Below, one piece after another: positions 34,356 to 43,263 of a stretch of 64,000 nt of DNA (its first letter is position 1; the number at the start of each line of letters is the position of its first letter). Position numbers and translations under genes: made by a program. The notes under the pieces were generated by a model. The model worked only from the letters and a program-made list of their open reading frames with translations. It did no database searches and was not told the origin of the DNA. Source of the DNA: JBDTSW01 sp963799815 (GTDB taxonomy: Bacteria; Actinomycetota; Thermoleophilia; Solirubrobacterales; 70-9); the NCBI GenBank assembly GCA_963799815.1, contig CAWCYG010000005.1:62001-126000 (forward strand). Direction: 5' to 3'.

Positions 34356-34950
34356 CGGCCGCGGTTCTTTCGATCAGGCTTTCGGCTTCACGGGCCGCCT
34401 GCGCGATCAGTCCGCGCACCTCCTCGTCGGATTCGGCGAAGCGGCCGAGGACGTGCGCCGAGACGATTTCCGGGTCGGTCGAGTCGGGCCGCCCGACCCC
34501 TGCCCGCACGCGCCAGAAGTCCGCGCTCCCCAGGCCCTGCTTGAGGCTCTTCAAGCCGTTGTGGCCGGCGACACCGCCTCCAAGCTTCGATCGCACCTCC
34601 CCAAACGGCAGGTCGATCTCATCGTGGACGACGACCACGTGGTCGAGCGGAGCCTTGAGACTGCCGCGGGCGGGACCAACGGCGGTGCCAGACTCGTTCA
34701 TGAACGTCTGAGGGCGCAACACCGCGACCCGCGGGCCGCCGGGCCGAATGCGCCCTTCGGAGTACAGCCCGCGGAACTTTCGCTTCGCGCGGGGCAAATC
34801 CCATCGACGCTCGAGCTCGGCTGCCACCTCGAAGCCCACGTTGTGCCGGGTCTTCGCGTACCGCGAGCCCGGGTTTCCCAGGCCCACGACCAGGAAGCGG
34901 TCGCCTCCCTCGCCAGCGTCTTCTGAGCGACGCCGGCCAAACAGTCGCAA
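34348..34950 (-). CDS. pth: Peptidyl-tRNA hydrolase
   Basis: The 200-residue protein shows the complete Pth signature: FLVVGLGNPGSRYAKTRHNV (catalytic His), FMNESG (Asn), VVVHDEIDLPFG (Asp) and GGGVAGHNGLKS. It cleaves peptide from prematurely released peptidyl-tRNA. The likely start is TTG 34950, with GAGGG nine bases before it, giving a 17-residue extension ahead of the usual beginning. It lies three bases after the rplY stop, the normal bacterial rplY-pth pair. Confidence 0.95.
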   Translation of the reverse strand: MRLFGRRRSEDAGEGGDRFLVVGLGNPGSRYAKTRHNVGFEVAAELERRWDLPRAKRKFRGLYSEGRIRPGGPRVAVLRPQTFMNESGTAVGPARGSLKAPLDHVVVVHDEIDLPFGEVRSKLGGGVAGHNGLKSLKQGLGSADFWRVRAGVGRPDSTDPEIVSAHVLGRFAESDEEVRGLIAQAAREAESLIERTAADG

Positions 34951-34953
34951 GGG

Positions 34954-35682
34954 CTAACCCTCGTCGCCCGAGTCGTCGCCCTCGGCGTCCGAATCGCGCT
35001 CGCCCTCGGCGGGGACCTCGCCCTCCTCGCCTTCCTCGCGCTCGATCGGCTCGCCGTCCTCGCCGATGAGCTCAGCCTCCTCCTCGAGTTCGGGCTCGGG
35101 CTCCTCTTCGATGCGCGGCGGCGAGAGCGTGGCGATCGTGATCTCCTCGGGATCCTCGTCCTCTCCGAGCGCGTACTCAACGCCCTCGGGCGCGGGCACC
35201 ATCGCGAGCTGAAGGGTGTCGCCGATCTCCATGCCCGAGACGTCGGCGGCGATGCTCTCCGGGATGTCGGTCGGGAGCGCCGAGATCGTGACCTGATGTG
35301 TCACGTGCTCGAGGACACCCCCCTCCTTGACGCCGGGGGAATCCTCGGCGCCGAGCAGCTCGACCTCGACGTCGGCCTCAATGGCCTCGTCGAGCTTGAC
35401 CTCGAGCAGATCGAGGTGCATGACCTGGCCGCGCACGGGATGGCGCTGCTCGTCCTTGATCACGACCGGCGTCGCCTTGCCATCGAACTGGAGGTCGATG
35501 AGGGCGCCGCCATGCACCAGCACGCTCCGCAGCTCGCCCACGCCCACCTGGAAGTGACGGGTCTCGGAATCGCCTCCGTAGACGATGCCGGGCACGAGCC
35601 CGGAACGGCGCAAGCGCCGCGTCGAGCGCGAGCCGAACTCGGTGCGCTCGTCGACCTTGAGAGTGGCGCGATCTGAAGCCAT
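34954..35682 (-). CDS. rplY: 50S ribosomal protein L25 (general stress protein Ctc)
   Basis: ATG 35682 gives 242 residues. The N-terminal L25 domain (about 5-95: RTEFGSRSTRRLRRSGLVPGIVYG, shortened here) binds 5S rRNA; a TL5/CTC beta domain follows (about 100-190). The last ~55 residues are almost entirely Glu/Asp/Gly, a common acidic tail. It heads the rplY-pth unit. A TATCCT hexamer 11 bases before the ATG may make the transcript nearly leaderless. Confidence 0.95.
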   Translation of the reverse strand: MASDRATLKVDERTEFGSRSTRRLRRSGLVPGIVYGGDSETRHFQVGVGELRSVLVHGGALIDLQFDGKATPVVIKDEQRHPVRGQVMHLDLLEVKLDEAIEADVEVELLGAEDSPGVKEGGVLEHVTHQVTISALPTDIPESIAADVSGMEIGDTLQLAMVPAPEGVEYALGEDEDPEEITIATLSPPRIEEEPEPELEEEAELIGEDGEPIEREEGEEGEVPAEGERDSDAEGDDSGDEG

Positions 35683-35762
35683 GGCGACGGCTGAGGATAG
35701 AGGGTGCCGGCTTGATCTCGAACTGGCGGAACAGGGGCGGGCGCTCATCTAGATTCCTGTGG
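35683..35762. promoter_or_regulatory. Divergent promoter region with two near-start TANNNT hexamers
   Basis: The 80-base spacer separates rplY (minus) and the ABC1-kinase gene (plus). TAGATT (35750-35755, plus) ends seven bases before ATG 35763, and TATCCT (minus strand, about 35699-35694) ends 11 bases before the rplY ATG. Neither gene has a clear Shine-Dalgarno, so both transcripts may be leaderless. Only the hexamers are seen; the rest is inferred. Confidence 0.4.
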
Positions 35763-37184
35763 ATGGGTGAGGGTCCCGAAATCCCAAAGGGGCGGATCCG
35801 CCGGTCCGCCAAGCTCGGCACCGCTCTCGGCGGCCAGGCCACCAGGTACGCGGGAACCCGAGCTGCATCGCTCACCCGCTCCGACGAGGAGGCGCAAACA
35901 AAGCTTGAGGCCCGCCACCTCGAGACCGCGATGAAGATGCTGGACGTTCTCGGCGAGATGAAGGGCGCGGCCATGAAGCTGGGGCAGCTCGCCTCGTTCA
36001 TCGATACGGACTTCCTTCCGCCCGAGTACGCCGAGATCTACCACGAGCAGCTGGCCAAGCTGCGGACCGACGCTCCGCCGATGCCGTGGGAGCAGGTCCG
36101 GACGGTGCTCGACGAGGAGTACCGCGACGAGAGCTTCGACGACACCTTTGCGGAGTTCGAGCACGCAGCGTTCGCCGCCGCGTCGATCGGCCAGGTCCAC
36201 CGTGCCAAGCTGCTCGATGGTCGCGACGTCGCGGTGAAGATCCAGTACCCGGGGGTGGCCGAGGCGCTCGAGGCCGACCTCGCGAACGCGGGCATGCTCG
36301 TGCGCCTTGCGAAGGCGCTCGCGCCCGGGCTCGACGCGAAGGCGGTGGCCGGCGAGCTGCGCGAGCGCGTCCTCGAAGAGCTCGACTACGAGTACGAGGC
36401 GCAGAACCAGCGGGCCTTCGCCCGCGCCTATCGCGGGCACCCCTTCATTCAGGTGCCCGACGTCGTCACTCGCCTCTCGCGCCGGCGCGTGCTCGTCACC
36501 GAGTTCGTCGAGGGCAAGGGGTTCGAGGAGGTCAAGGAGCTCGGCGAGGCAGAGCGGAGCCGCTTCGGCGAAATCGTCTTCCGGTTCTGCTTCGGCTCGA
36601 TCTACCACCTGCAGCACTTCAACGCCGATGCCCATCCCGGCAACTACATCCTGACGAAGGACGGCAGGGTGGCCTTCCTCGACTTCGGGATGACGAAGAA
36701 GCTCGACCTCGAGCAGATCGAGCTCGAGCAGGCGGCCATCGATGCCGCGTCGCGCAAGGACCCCGAGGCGCTCCGCCAAGCGCTCCACGACCTCGGCTTC
36801 GTCAAGAACCCGTCGAAGCTCGACGCCGAGCGGCTGATGGAGCACGTCATGCTCGTCGGCGGTTGGTATCTCGAGGACAGCGAGTACACCGTCTCGAAAC
36901 GGCGGGTGATGAAGGTGATCGAGGCGACATCGGACCCGCGCTCGGAGTACTACGACCTGATGCGGCGCGAGAGCGTGCCCGCAGAGGAGCTGATGGGCCG
37001 GCGGATGGAGACGGGGGTTCTGGCCGTGCTCGCCCAGCTGGGCGCTCGGCGCAACTGGCATCGGATCATGCGCGAGTGGGTGTACGCCGACGACCCGGCG
37101 ACCGAGCTGGGGCAAGCCGAGTGGGATTACTTCGAGTCCCGCGGGCAAAGGCGCGTGCCGGGTTATGCCGGCCGGCCGGTGTAG
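35763..37184 (+). CDS. ABC1/UbiB-family atypical kinase
   Basis: ATG 35763 gives 473 residues. Family signatures are KGAAMKLGQLASF (the KxGQ motif), the Ala-rich loop AAASIGQVHRA replacing the usual glycine loop, VAVKIQYPG with the ATP-binding lysine, NADAHPGNYIL and VAFLDFG. UbiB/ADCK proteins are ATPases linked to quinone or isoprenoid lipid homeostasis. No quinone gene adjoins, so the lipid target is unknown. The protein is soluble in appearance, without the C-terminal membrane helices of E. coli UbiB. Confidence 0.9.
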   Translation: MGEGPEIPKGRIRRSAKLGTALGGQATRYAGTRAASLTRSDEEAQTKLEARHLETAMKMLDVLGEMKGAAMKLGQLASFIDTDFLPPEYAEIYHEQLAKLRTDAPPMPWEQVRTVLDEEYRDESFDDTFAEFEHAAFAAASIGQVHRAKLLDGRDVAVKIQYPGVAEALEADLANAGMLVRLAKALAPGLDAKAVAGELRERVLEELDYEYEAQNQRAFARAYRGHPFIQVPDVVTRLSRRRVLVTEFVEGKGFEEVKELGEAERSRFGEIVFRFCFGSIYHLQHFNADAHPGNYILTKDGRVAFLDFGMTKKLDLEQIELEQAAIDAASRKDPEALRQALHDLGFVKNPSKLDAERLMEHVMLVGGWYLEDSEYTVSKRRVMKVIEATSDPRSEYYDLMRRESVPAEELMGRRMETGVLAVLAQLGARRNWHRIMREWVYADDPATELGQAEWDYFESRGQRRVPGYAGRPV

Positions 37185-37196
37185 CCGGGAGGTCGC

Positions 37197-37955
37197 TCAG
37201 AGGCTTTGGAACACGCGGGGGTCGTTGGTGACGATGCCATCGACCCCGAGGTCTCTCAGCCTCCTCACCTCGGCTTCGTTGTCGACCGTCCAGGTGATGA
37301 CGGCGACGCCCGCCCGCTCGGCCGCGGCGATCAGCCGTGGCGTGACGAGCGCGTGAAAGATCCAGACGGCCCACGCGCCCAGCGCCGGTGCCTCGCGCTC
37401 CACGCGGATCGGCAGCCGCCACCGCGACCAGGCCAGCCAGATCGCCACGAGCGGCTTGGCCCAGCGCTCCCTGCGCCAGTCGCGAGTGATCCTGGGGACC
37501 GTCCAGCCGAGGCGGACGTCCGGAGCGTTTGCCGCGACCCAGCGCAGGCCTTGAAGCTCCATTCCGGACACCATCGCCCTGTCGAGGAGCCCACGCTCGC
37601 GCAGCGCCGCGACCACCTCGTCCTCGCGGCCGGCGATCTTCAGGTCGAGGTCGATGTCCACGTTTTGGAGAGGGGGCCGGGTGAAGGCGTCGAGCGCCGC
37701 TGCGAGCGTGGGCGGGTCGCCCCGCCGTGCGGCCGCCCAGTCGTGCGCGATCAAGAGGGGACCGGTGCCGGGGGCGGGCCCGCCCTGGGCAGCGCGCCAA
37801 TCGTCGGTCTCGGCGAAGTCGCCGCGGGGTCGCAGCACGTCGAACTCGATCACGTCCACACCGGCCGCAACCGCTGCCTCGAAGCTCGCGAGGGTGTTGC
37901 CGGGCACGATCCCGTCGGCTCCCTTGTGCCCGATCCGAAGCAGCTTGCGATCCAC
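37197..37955 (-). CDS. Glycerophosphodiester phosphodiesterase family protein, PGNT variant
   Basis: The 252-residue TIM barrel has IGHKGADG with the catalytic histidine, VIEFDVL with Glu and Asp metal ligands, and LLIAHDW with the second catalytic histidine. The usual PENT motif reads PGNT, so one metal-binding glutamate is glycine. A C-terminal DNEAEVRRLRDLGVDGIVTN fits the family. The usual reaction is hydrolysis of glycerophosphodiesters to glycerol 3-phosphate and an alcohol. No signal peptide is present, so it is cytosolic. The start is GTG 37955. Confidence 0.87.
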   Translation of the reverse strand: MDRKLLRIGHKGADGIVPGNTLASFEAAVAAGVDVIEFDVLRPRGDFAETDDWRAAQGGPAPGTGPLLIAHDWAAARRGDPPTLAAALDAFTRPPLQNVDIDLDLKIAGREDEVVAALRERGLLDRAMVSGMELQGLRWVAANAPDVRLGWTVPRITRDWRRERWAKPLVAIWLAWSRWRLPIRVEREAPALGAWAVWIFHALVTPRLIAAAERAGVAVITWTVDNEAEVRRLRDLGVDGIVTNDPRVFQSL

Positions 37956-38014
37956 GGGCGAACCGTAGGGATGTGGGGTTCACCCCTGCGGCTGCGCGGT
38001 ACCGTCACCGCGCC

Positions 38015-38485
38015 TTGGGATACCTGGACGAGCACACCCGGCGGCGCGTCGCCGCGGTCCTGCTGGTGATCGTCATCGCCGTCGCGGCGCTCGCGCTCTT
38101 GGATGTCGGGCCCTTCTCCGATCCGCCAACCCAGGAGGAGCTCGCCCAGGACACGGTCGAACGATTCTTCGCGGCCGGCGCCGACGGCGACTTCGAGACG
38201 TTCTGCGGCCTGCTCACGCAGCCCGCGCGAAACGCGATCGAGGTCCGCGCCGGGGCGCTGGCCGCCGAGCAGAACCTCGACGGCTGTGTCGAGGTCCTGG
38301 ACGCGCTGGTCGGCGATCAGCTCAAGGGGAGCCGACTGCGAGTGACGCTTTCGAGCGTGAGCGGCGACCGCGCCCGGGTGGAGACCGAGCTGATCGTGAA
38401 GGGCGGACGCGGACCGCAGCAGCGCACGGTGCTGCTGGAGATCGACGACGGAGAGTGGGCGATCTACGACCCGGGTTTCGGGTGA
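38015..38485 (+). CDS. Hypothetical membrane-anchored NTF2-like protein
   Basis: No ATG is available: TTG 38015 or GTG 37973 are the candidate starts, and TTG is placed just before the first recognisable protein segment. The ~156-residue product has a short basic N-terminus, one membrane segment (VAAVLLVIVIAVAALALL), then an extracellular ~115-residue domain with TVERFFAAGADGDFETFCGLL and a cysteine pair. This resembles the NTF2-like fold of small actinobacterial secreted proteins. No function can be given. It ends in a spacer containing terminator-like hairpins shared with prs. Confidence 0.6.
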   Translation: MGYLDEHTRRRVAAVLLVIVIAVAALALLDVGPFSDPPTQEELAQDTVERFFAAGADGDFETFCGLLTQPARNAIEVRAGALAAEQNLDGCVEVLDALVGDQLKGSRLRVTLSSVSGDRARVETELIVKGGRGPQQRTVLLEIDDGEWAIYDPGFG

Positions 38486-38518
38486 TTCGAGCGGATGAGT
38501 AGCCCGTGAATCACCTGC

Positions 38519-38565
38519 GGCGGCTTCGCCGCCTTACATGCTGCTCGCGGTGCTAAAGCACCGCG
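38519..38565. terminator. Pair of hairpins between convergent genes
   Basis: GGCGG-CTTCG-CCGCC (38519-38533) and CGCGGTGC-TAAA-GCACCGCG (38546-38565, 8-bp perfect stem) lie between the end of the NTF2-like gene and the end of prs. The position between two gene ends suggests a bidirectional terminator, though T-runs are short or absent. Confidence 0.55.
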
Positions 38566-38581
38566 CCAGACCGAATCAGCT

Positions 38582-39613
38582 CTAGAAGAGCTGGTTCTCG
38601 CCTGCGAAAATTTCCGACACCGAGTCGTCCGCGAAGATGCGGCGGATCGAGTCGGCGAGCGTCTGCGCCGTCGAGAGCACGGTGATGTTCTCGGGGGCGC
38701 CGGGGCGCAGGGGGATCGTGTCGGTGACGACGATGCGCTCGATCCCCGACTGCTCGTAGCCGAGCCGCTCGTAGGCGGGCCCGGAGAAGACCCCGTGGGT
38801 GGCGCAGGCGATCACGCGCGCGGCGCCCTCCTCACGCACGGTGTTCGCCGCGGCGCAGAGGGTCCCGGCGGTGTCGATCATGTCGTCGACGAGGACGGCG
38901 GTCTTTCCCTTGACGTCGCCGACCACGTAGCCGATCTCGGCGACCTGCTGGGCCGGGCGCTCCTTCTCCATCACGGCCCAGTGGACGCCCAGCTTGCGGG
39001 CGAAGTTGCGGGCGACCTTGACCCGCCCCGCGTCGGGCGAGACGATCACGAGGTCGTCCCCCCAGGCCTGATCGAGGAAGTACTGGGTCAGGTTCGGCAT
39101 CGCGGTCATGTGATCGACCGGCACCTCGAAGAAGCCCTGCACCTGGCCGGAGTGAAGGTCCATGGTGAGGACGCGATCGACTCCGACGGCCTCGAGGCAC
39201 TTGGCGACCACGCGGGCGGTGATCGGCTCACGAGGCTGGGACTTCTTGTCCTGTCGGCCGTAGCCGTACCAGGGCATGACGGCGATGATCCGGTGGGCGG
39301 AGGCGCCCTGGGCTGCGTCGATCATCGTCAGCAGCTCCATCAGCGCGTCGTTCGGGGTCATCCCGTTCGCCTCGTTGGCGGCGGTGGACTGCACCAGGAA
39401 GACGTCTGCGCCGCGGATCGACTCCTCGTAGCGGGCGTAGACCTCCCCGTCCGCGAAGGTGCGGAGGTCGGCTGTGCCGAGGTCGACCTCGAGGTGGCCC
39501 GCGATCCTCGCGGCCAGCTCCATCGAGGCGCGGCCGCCGAAGACCATCAGACGCTTGTTGTACTCGTGCTCGAGCGAGCTCCTGACCTGCGGCTCCTCCT
39601 CCACGACGCTCAC
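38582..39613 (-). CDS. prs: Ribose-phosphate pyrophosphokinase
   Basis: GTG 39613 overlaps the glmU TGA by four bases and gives 343 residues; an initiation further downstream (near the strand KRLMVFGG) is possible. Signatures: FADGE, MPWYGYGRQDKKSQPREPI, TMDLHSGQVQGFF and the PRPP loop VLVDDMIDTAGT. It makes PRPP from ribose 5-phosphate and ATP for nucleotide, His and Trp synthesis. The glmU-prs pair is the usual bacterial order. Confidence 0.96.
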   Translation of the reverse strand: MSVVEEEPQVRSSLEHEYNKRLMVFGGRASMELAARIAGHLEVDLGTADLRTFADGEVYARYEESIRGADVFLVQSTAANEANGMTPNDALMELLTMIDAAQGASAHRIIAVMPWYGYGRQDKKSQPREPITARVVAKCLEAVGVDRVLTMDLHSGQVQGFFEVPVDHMTAMPNLTQYFLDQAWGDDLVIVSPDAGRVKVARNFARKLGVHWAVMEKERPAQQVAEIGYVVGDVKGKTAVLVDDMIDTAGTLCAAANTVREEGAARVIACATHGVFSGPAYERLGYEQSGIERIVVTDTIPLRPGAPENITVLSTAQTLADSIRRIFADDSVSEIFAGENQLF

Positions 39614-41043
39614 GTGCTCTCCCCCGTGTCCTTCGGCTCTGTCTTTGGCTCTGGGTCTTTTTTCGCTGCCTGCTCGGCGGCCTTGCGCTCCGCGAAGCCC
39701 TCGATGTTGCGCTGCTCGGCCTTGGAGACCCCGAGGGCGCCGTCCGGGACGTCCTCGCGGATCACCGCTCCGGCGCCAGTGTATGCGTCGTCGCCGATCT
39801 CGACAGGCGCAACCAGCGAGGTGTGGACGCTGATCCGCGCACGTTCCCCGATCTTCGTGCGGTTCTTGGTGAATCCGTCGTAGTTGGCGGTGATCGTTCC
39901 GGCCCCGATGTTCGATTCCGAGCCGACGTCGGTGTCGCCGACATACGAGAGGTGCGGGACCTTGGCGCCCTCGCCGATGCGCGAGTTCTTGACCTCGACG
40001 AAGGTGCCCGCCTTCGCGCCCTCGGCGAGGTGGGCGCCCGGGCGCAGATAGGCGAAGGGGCCGACCGAGCAGCCGGAGGCCACCTCGCACTCGATGAGAT
40101 AGGAGTGTGGAACACGAACGTTCTCCCCGAGTACGGCATCGATCAGGGTGGTGTGTGGGCCGATCGCCGATCCGGCGCCGACGCGCGTTGCGCCGTGGAG
40201 CACCGAGCCGGGCTCGAGGGTGACGTCGGCGGCGATCTCGACGTCCGCGTCGACCCAGGTTGAGCTGGGGTCGGTAACGGTCACCCCGCCGACCATGTGG
40301 TCGTCGAGGATGCGCCGGCGGGTCTCCTGCGCGACGATGGCGAGGTCGGCGCGGTTGTTCACCCCCAGGTTCGCGGCCGGATCGGGGGCGGGAAAGGCGA
40401 TCACCCGCTTGCCCGCCGCCTTGAAGATGGGCAGCACGTCGCCGAGGTAGTACTCCCCCGCCTCGTTGTCGGTCGTGATGCGCTCGAGGGCGTCGACGAG
40501 GCCGCGAGCCTCGAAGGCGAACGTGCTCGTCGAGATCTCGCGGATCGCGAGGATCGCGTCCGAGACGCGGTCGGGGTGCTTGGTCTCGACAATGCAGTCG
40601 ACCTCACCGGCGTCGTCGCGGACGAGGCGGCCGTAGGCGCCGGGATCGTCGAGCTCGACCGACATGACCGAGGCGGCCGCCCCCGCGTTCTTGTGGGCGT
40701 CGAGCATGTCGCTGAGCAGGGCGCCGGAGATGAGTGGATGGTCGCCGGGCACGACCAGCACGGTCTCGGCATCGTGGATCAGGTGGAGGGCCGAGCGCAC
40801 GGCGCCGCCGGTGCCGTCGGCGACCTCCTGGACCACGGTCTCCGTGCCCTTCGGGAGGGCTGCCGAGAGGTCGCGTTGGGGGGGGACGATCACGGCGACC
40901 CGCTCGGCGCCGGCCTCGAGGGCGGCGAGAACAGGCCAAGCGACCATCGGCCGCCCGCAAACGGGGTGCAGCATCTTGGGCAGCGAGGAGCGCATCCTGG
41001 TTCCCTCGCCCGCCGCCATGATCAGGACGGTGGGGCCGGCCAC
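39610..41043 (-). CDS. glmU: Bifunctional GlmU (GlcN-1-P acetyltransferase / GlcNAc-1-P uridyltransferase)
   Basis: The 477-residue protein is complete. The N-terminal pyrophosphorylase domain has MAAGEGTRMRSSLPKMLHPV and VVPGDHPLI; the C-terminal left-handed beta-helix acetyltransferase has SYVGDTDVGSESNIGAGTIT and NYDGFTKNRTKIG. The two steps make UDP-GlcNAc for peptidoglycan and surface glycans. The tail beyond the helix is Lys/Glu-rich. Position before prs is conserved. Confidence 0.97.
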   Translation of the reverse strand: MAGPTVLIMAAGEGTRMRSSLPKMLHPVCGRPMVAWPVLAALEAGAERVAVIVPPQRDLSAALPKGTETVVQEVADGTGGAVRSALHLIHDAETVLVVPGDHPLISGALLSDMLDAHKNAGAAASVMSVELDDPGAYGRLVRDDAGEVDCIVETKHPDRVSDAILAIREISTSTFAFEARGLVDALERITTDNEAGEYYLGDVLPIFKAAGKRVIAFPAPDPAANLGVNNRADLAIVAQETRRRILDDHMVGGVTVTDPSSTWVDADVEIAADVTLEPGSVLHGATRVGAGSAIGPHTTLIDAVLGENVRVPHSYLIECEVASGCSVGPFAYLRPGAHLAEGAKAGTFVEVKNSRIGEGAKVPHLSYVGDTDVGSESNIGAGTITANYDGFTKNRTKIGERARISVHTSLVAPVEIGDDAYTGAGAVIREDVPDGALGVSKAEQRNIEGFAERKAAEQAAKKDPEPKTEPKDTGEST

Positions 41044-41177
41044 GGCTCAGATCGTAAAGCGCGCGCTCCGAGTGTGATGAGAGCGGGCTTTCGCCTTAGT
41101 GGGGTGCCGTTCGGTGGCTGAGATCGAACCGCGGCAACTATCTGCCGAGGGGTGATCAGAAGTTGCCTCGGTTCGAG

Positions 41178-41248
41178 CTGGGGAGCCCGGATTTGAACCG
41201 GGATTGCGCGGACCAAAACCGCGAGTCCTGCCATTGGACGACTCCCCA
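41178..41248 (-). tRNA. tRNA-Gln (anticodon TTG)
   Basis: On the minus strand the acceptor TGGGGAG (41248-41242) pairs with CTCCCCA (41185-41179), discriminator G at 41178. Anticodon stem CGCGG/CCGCG encloses TTTTGGT, anticodon TTG. The T arm is CCCGG-TTCAAAT-CCGGG. CCA is not encoded. Confidence 0.94.
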
Positions 41249-41282
41249 GAGCACCGTCAGTGTACGTTCGGGAACGGCCTGT

Positions 41283-41726
41283 TCAGGCGTACTCCGCCCG
41301 CAGGCGCTCCAGCGTCACGCGCAGGCGGCGCTCCATCCAGACGCGGCCGCCGAGCGTCCAGATCGCCCGGTCGAGCCGTCCGGCCTGGACCAGCTCCCCA
41401 CGCAGGGTCACGAGTGTCTCGGCCCGATCCGGCACCAACGTCCAGCTCACAGCGCCCCGGGTCTTCGGTCCCACCCGCGCCGTCCCCGAGATCCGCTCCG
41501 GCGCCTCCACTCGGTCGACAGTCGTCAGCGCCGTGCGGCTGAACCCCAGCGGGCCATTCAGCCTCACCACTCCCCCATCCGCCGGCGAGCCATCCGCCCC
41601 GTTCAGGCTCACGACCTCCACCCAGCGGTCGGCGAGGTCCCAGTGGTTCTCGAGCCGCGCCAGCCGCTCGAACAGCTCCTCCCGCGGAGCCTGAACCCGC
41701 ACGCTCGCCTCAACCGCCCCCGCCAC
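41283..41726 (-). CDS. SRPBCC (START-like) family protein
   Basis: GTG 41726 is chosen; GAAGGAGG lies about 13 bases upstream at the end of the PucR gene. The ~147-residue product begins VEASVRVQAPREELFERLARL, the typical first strand and helix of the SRPBCC fold, and ends in a helix (ERRLRVTLERLRAEY). Such proteins bind hydrophobic ligands or assist polyketide-like cyclisation. It begins eight bases after the regulator gene stop, so the two are co-transcribed. Ligand unknown. Confidence 0.78.
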   Translation of the reverse strand: MAGAVEASVRVQAPREELFERLARLENHWDLADRWVEVVSLNGADGSPADGGVVRLNGPLGFSRTALTTVDRVEAPERISGTARVGPKTRGAVSWTLVPDRAETLVTLRGELVQAGRLDRAIWTLGGRVWMERRLRVTLERLRAEYA

Positions 41727-41734
41727 GAGCTGGC

Positions 41735-42982
41735 CTAATCCTCCTTCGGCCGGCGGACCTTGCCCGCCTCGGCCCCCGGCTCCATCGCGGGGCCGCGCGG
41801 CGGCGGGATCCCCAGCACCCGCATCGCCTTGAGACCGAGTCCCAGCTTCTCCCGCCCGTCGGTCGAGGTGATGTCGTGGCCACACAGCTCCTTCACCCGC
41901 TCGAGCCGATACCGCACCGTGTGCCGATGCGTGAAGAGCTGCTCGGCCGTCGGCGTCACGTTCCCGTCCTGCTCCAGATACGCCTCGATCGTGTTCACGA
42001 GCTCCGTCTCATACTGCTCGTCGTAAGCGGACAGGGGAGCAACCGTCTCCTCGTAGAACCGCTCCAACTCCCCCGGGTCCTCGCTCATCGCCGGCAGCAA
42101 CAGCCTGTACGACCCCGTCGCCTCGAACGCCAGCGTCGGGTGCCCCTCCGCCTCCGCCACATTGGCCGCGAGCAACGCCTCCTTGCCCGCTCGATAGAGA
42201 TCGACCGGGTCGCCCGTCACGCGGCTACACGCCACGGTGGCGGTAAATCCCTGCAGCCCGCTCACGAGCTCGCGCTCGACCCCCGCCGTCGCCCGCTCAA
42301 GATCCTTCGCCTCCGGCGTCGGCACGATCGCGACCACCTCAGCGGGCTCGCCGTCCTCACCCAGGGCCGCCAGCGATCCTGCGCTCACCCCGCGCAGGGC
42401 ACGCAGAGTCACCGTCATCACCCGCGCCCGCCAATCCCCCGACTGCGCCACATGTGGAGTCGCTCGCGCGATCAGGACCCCGGCCCCCGCCTCGACGTCA
42501 GCGCCCAGCTCGGCCGCCCGCGCCACGATGTCGCCACGGTCCGTGACCCGGCGCGCCAGCACCGCGCGCACGAACTCGCCCGCCGCCTCATCGGACGCCC
42601 AGTCGGGCGCCCGCGATCGCTCCAGCTCGAGCGCCACCAGGGTCGAGACCATCCGTAGGAGCGTCGGCGCCGGCTCCGGCCCACGCGGGCGGTAGCGCAA
42701 CTCGCCGACGACCGAGTCCGCCACTCGCAGCTCCCCCGAGGTCACCGAGCTCTCGCCCGCGAGCAGCTTCGACTCCTCCGCCGAAGACGTCGCGGCGACC
42801 GCCAGCACCGCGCTCGATCGGTCGATCAGAGCAACGCTCGCCCCCAGCGCCCTGGCAGCGGCACGCGCGACCGTGGGCAGCCCGGCTCCCGACTCGATCG
42901 CCTCGGAGAGCTCCTCGAGCGTCCCCTCTTGCGCCTGACTCGCAGCGACTGGCTTCTCCGCCGGCTTCGGTGGCACCGGCAA
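41735..42982 (-). CDS. PucR-family transcriptional regulator
   Basis: The 415-residue protein has an N-terminal GAF-like region (about 25-120: LGASVALIDRSSAVLAVA), a middle GGDEF-derived segment (about 155-300), and a C-terminal PucR helix-turn-helix (about 345-395) with VNTIEAYLEQDGNVTPTAEQ and LFTHRHTVRYRLERVKEL. PucR/CdaR regulators activate catabolic genes for purines, sugar acids or fatty acids. The co-transcribed SRPBCC gene is the nearest possible target or partner. No ligand is evident. Confidence 0.9.
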   Translation of the reverse strand: MPVPPKPAEKPVAASQAQEGTLEELSEAIESGAGLPTVARAAARALGASVALIDRSSAVLAVAATSSAEESKLLAGESSVTSGELRVADSVVGELRYRPRGPEPAPTLLRMVSTLVALELERSRAPDWASDEAAGEFVRAVLARRVTDRGDIVARAAELGADVEAGAGVLIARATPHVAQSGDWRARVMTVTLRALRGVSAGSLAALGEDGEPAEVVAIVPTPEAKDLERATAGVERELVSGLQGFTATVACSRVTGDPVDLYRAGKEALLAANVAEAEGHPTLAFEATGSYRLLLPAMSEDPGELERFYEETVAPLSAYDEQYETELVNTIEAYLEQDGNVTPTAEQLFTHRHTVRYRLERVKELCGHDITSTDGREKLGLGLKAMRVLGIPPPRGPAMEPGAEAGKVRRPKED

Positions 42983-43023
42983 AGTCTAGGCAGGCCGCCA
43001 GCCGGGCAAACCTGGTCGCCCGG

Positions 43024-43263
43024 CTAGGTGAAGAGCCCGTTGATCTCGTCCCAGTAGTAGACGATCAGGACGCCGACCCCGACCCCGATCAAGAGCAGCG
43101 CCGCCAGCACGAAGATCGAGAGCAGCGCCGCCGTCGCCTTCTCCCACGTACGCGAGTAGGAGCCGATCGCGGGTGCCAGGATCAGCGCCGCGAACGCGAG
43201 CACGCTGAGCAGAGCGGCGCCGCCGAACAGGTAGATCTCGGTTCCGATCTTCGCGAAGCTCAT
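43024..43263 (-). CDS. Small two-span membrane protein
   Basis: The 79-residue protein has two membrane helices (about 11-33, 44-68) joined by a short basic loop (SYSRTWEKA) and ends YYWDEINGLFT. Its ATG 43263 overlaps the stop of the DedA-PAP2 gene, suggesting a translationally coupled accessory subunit for that enzyme. No known family is recognised. Confidence 0.7.
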   Translation of the reverse strand: MSFAKIGTEIYLFGGAALLSVLAFAALILAPAIGSYSRTWEKATAALLSIFVLAALLLIGVGVGVLIVYYWDEINGLFT

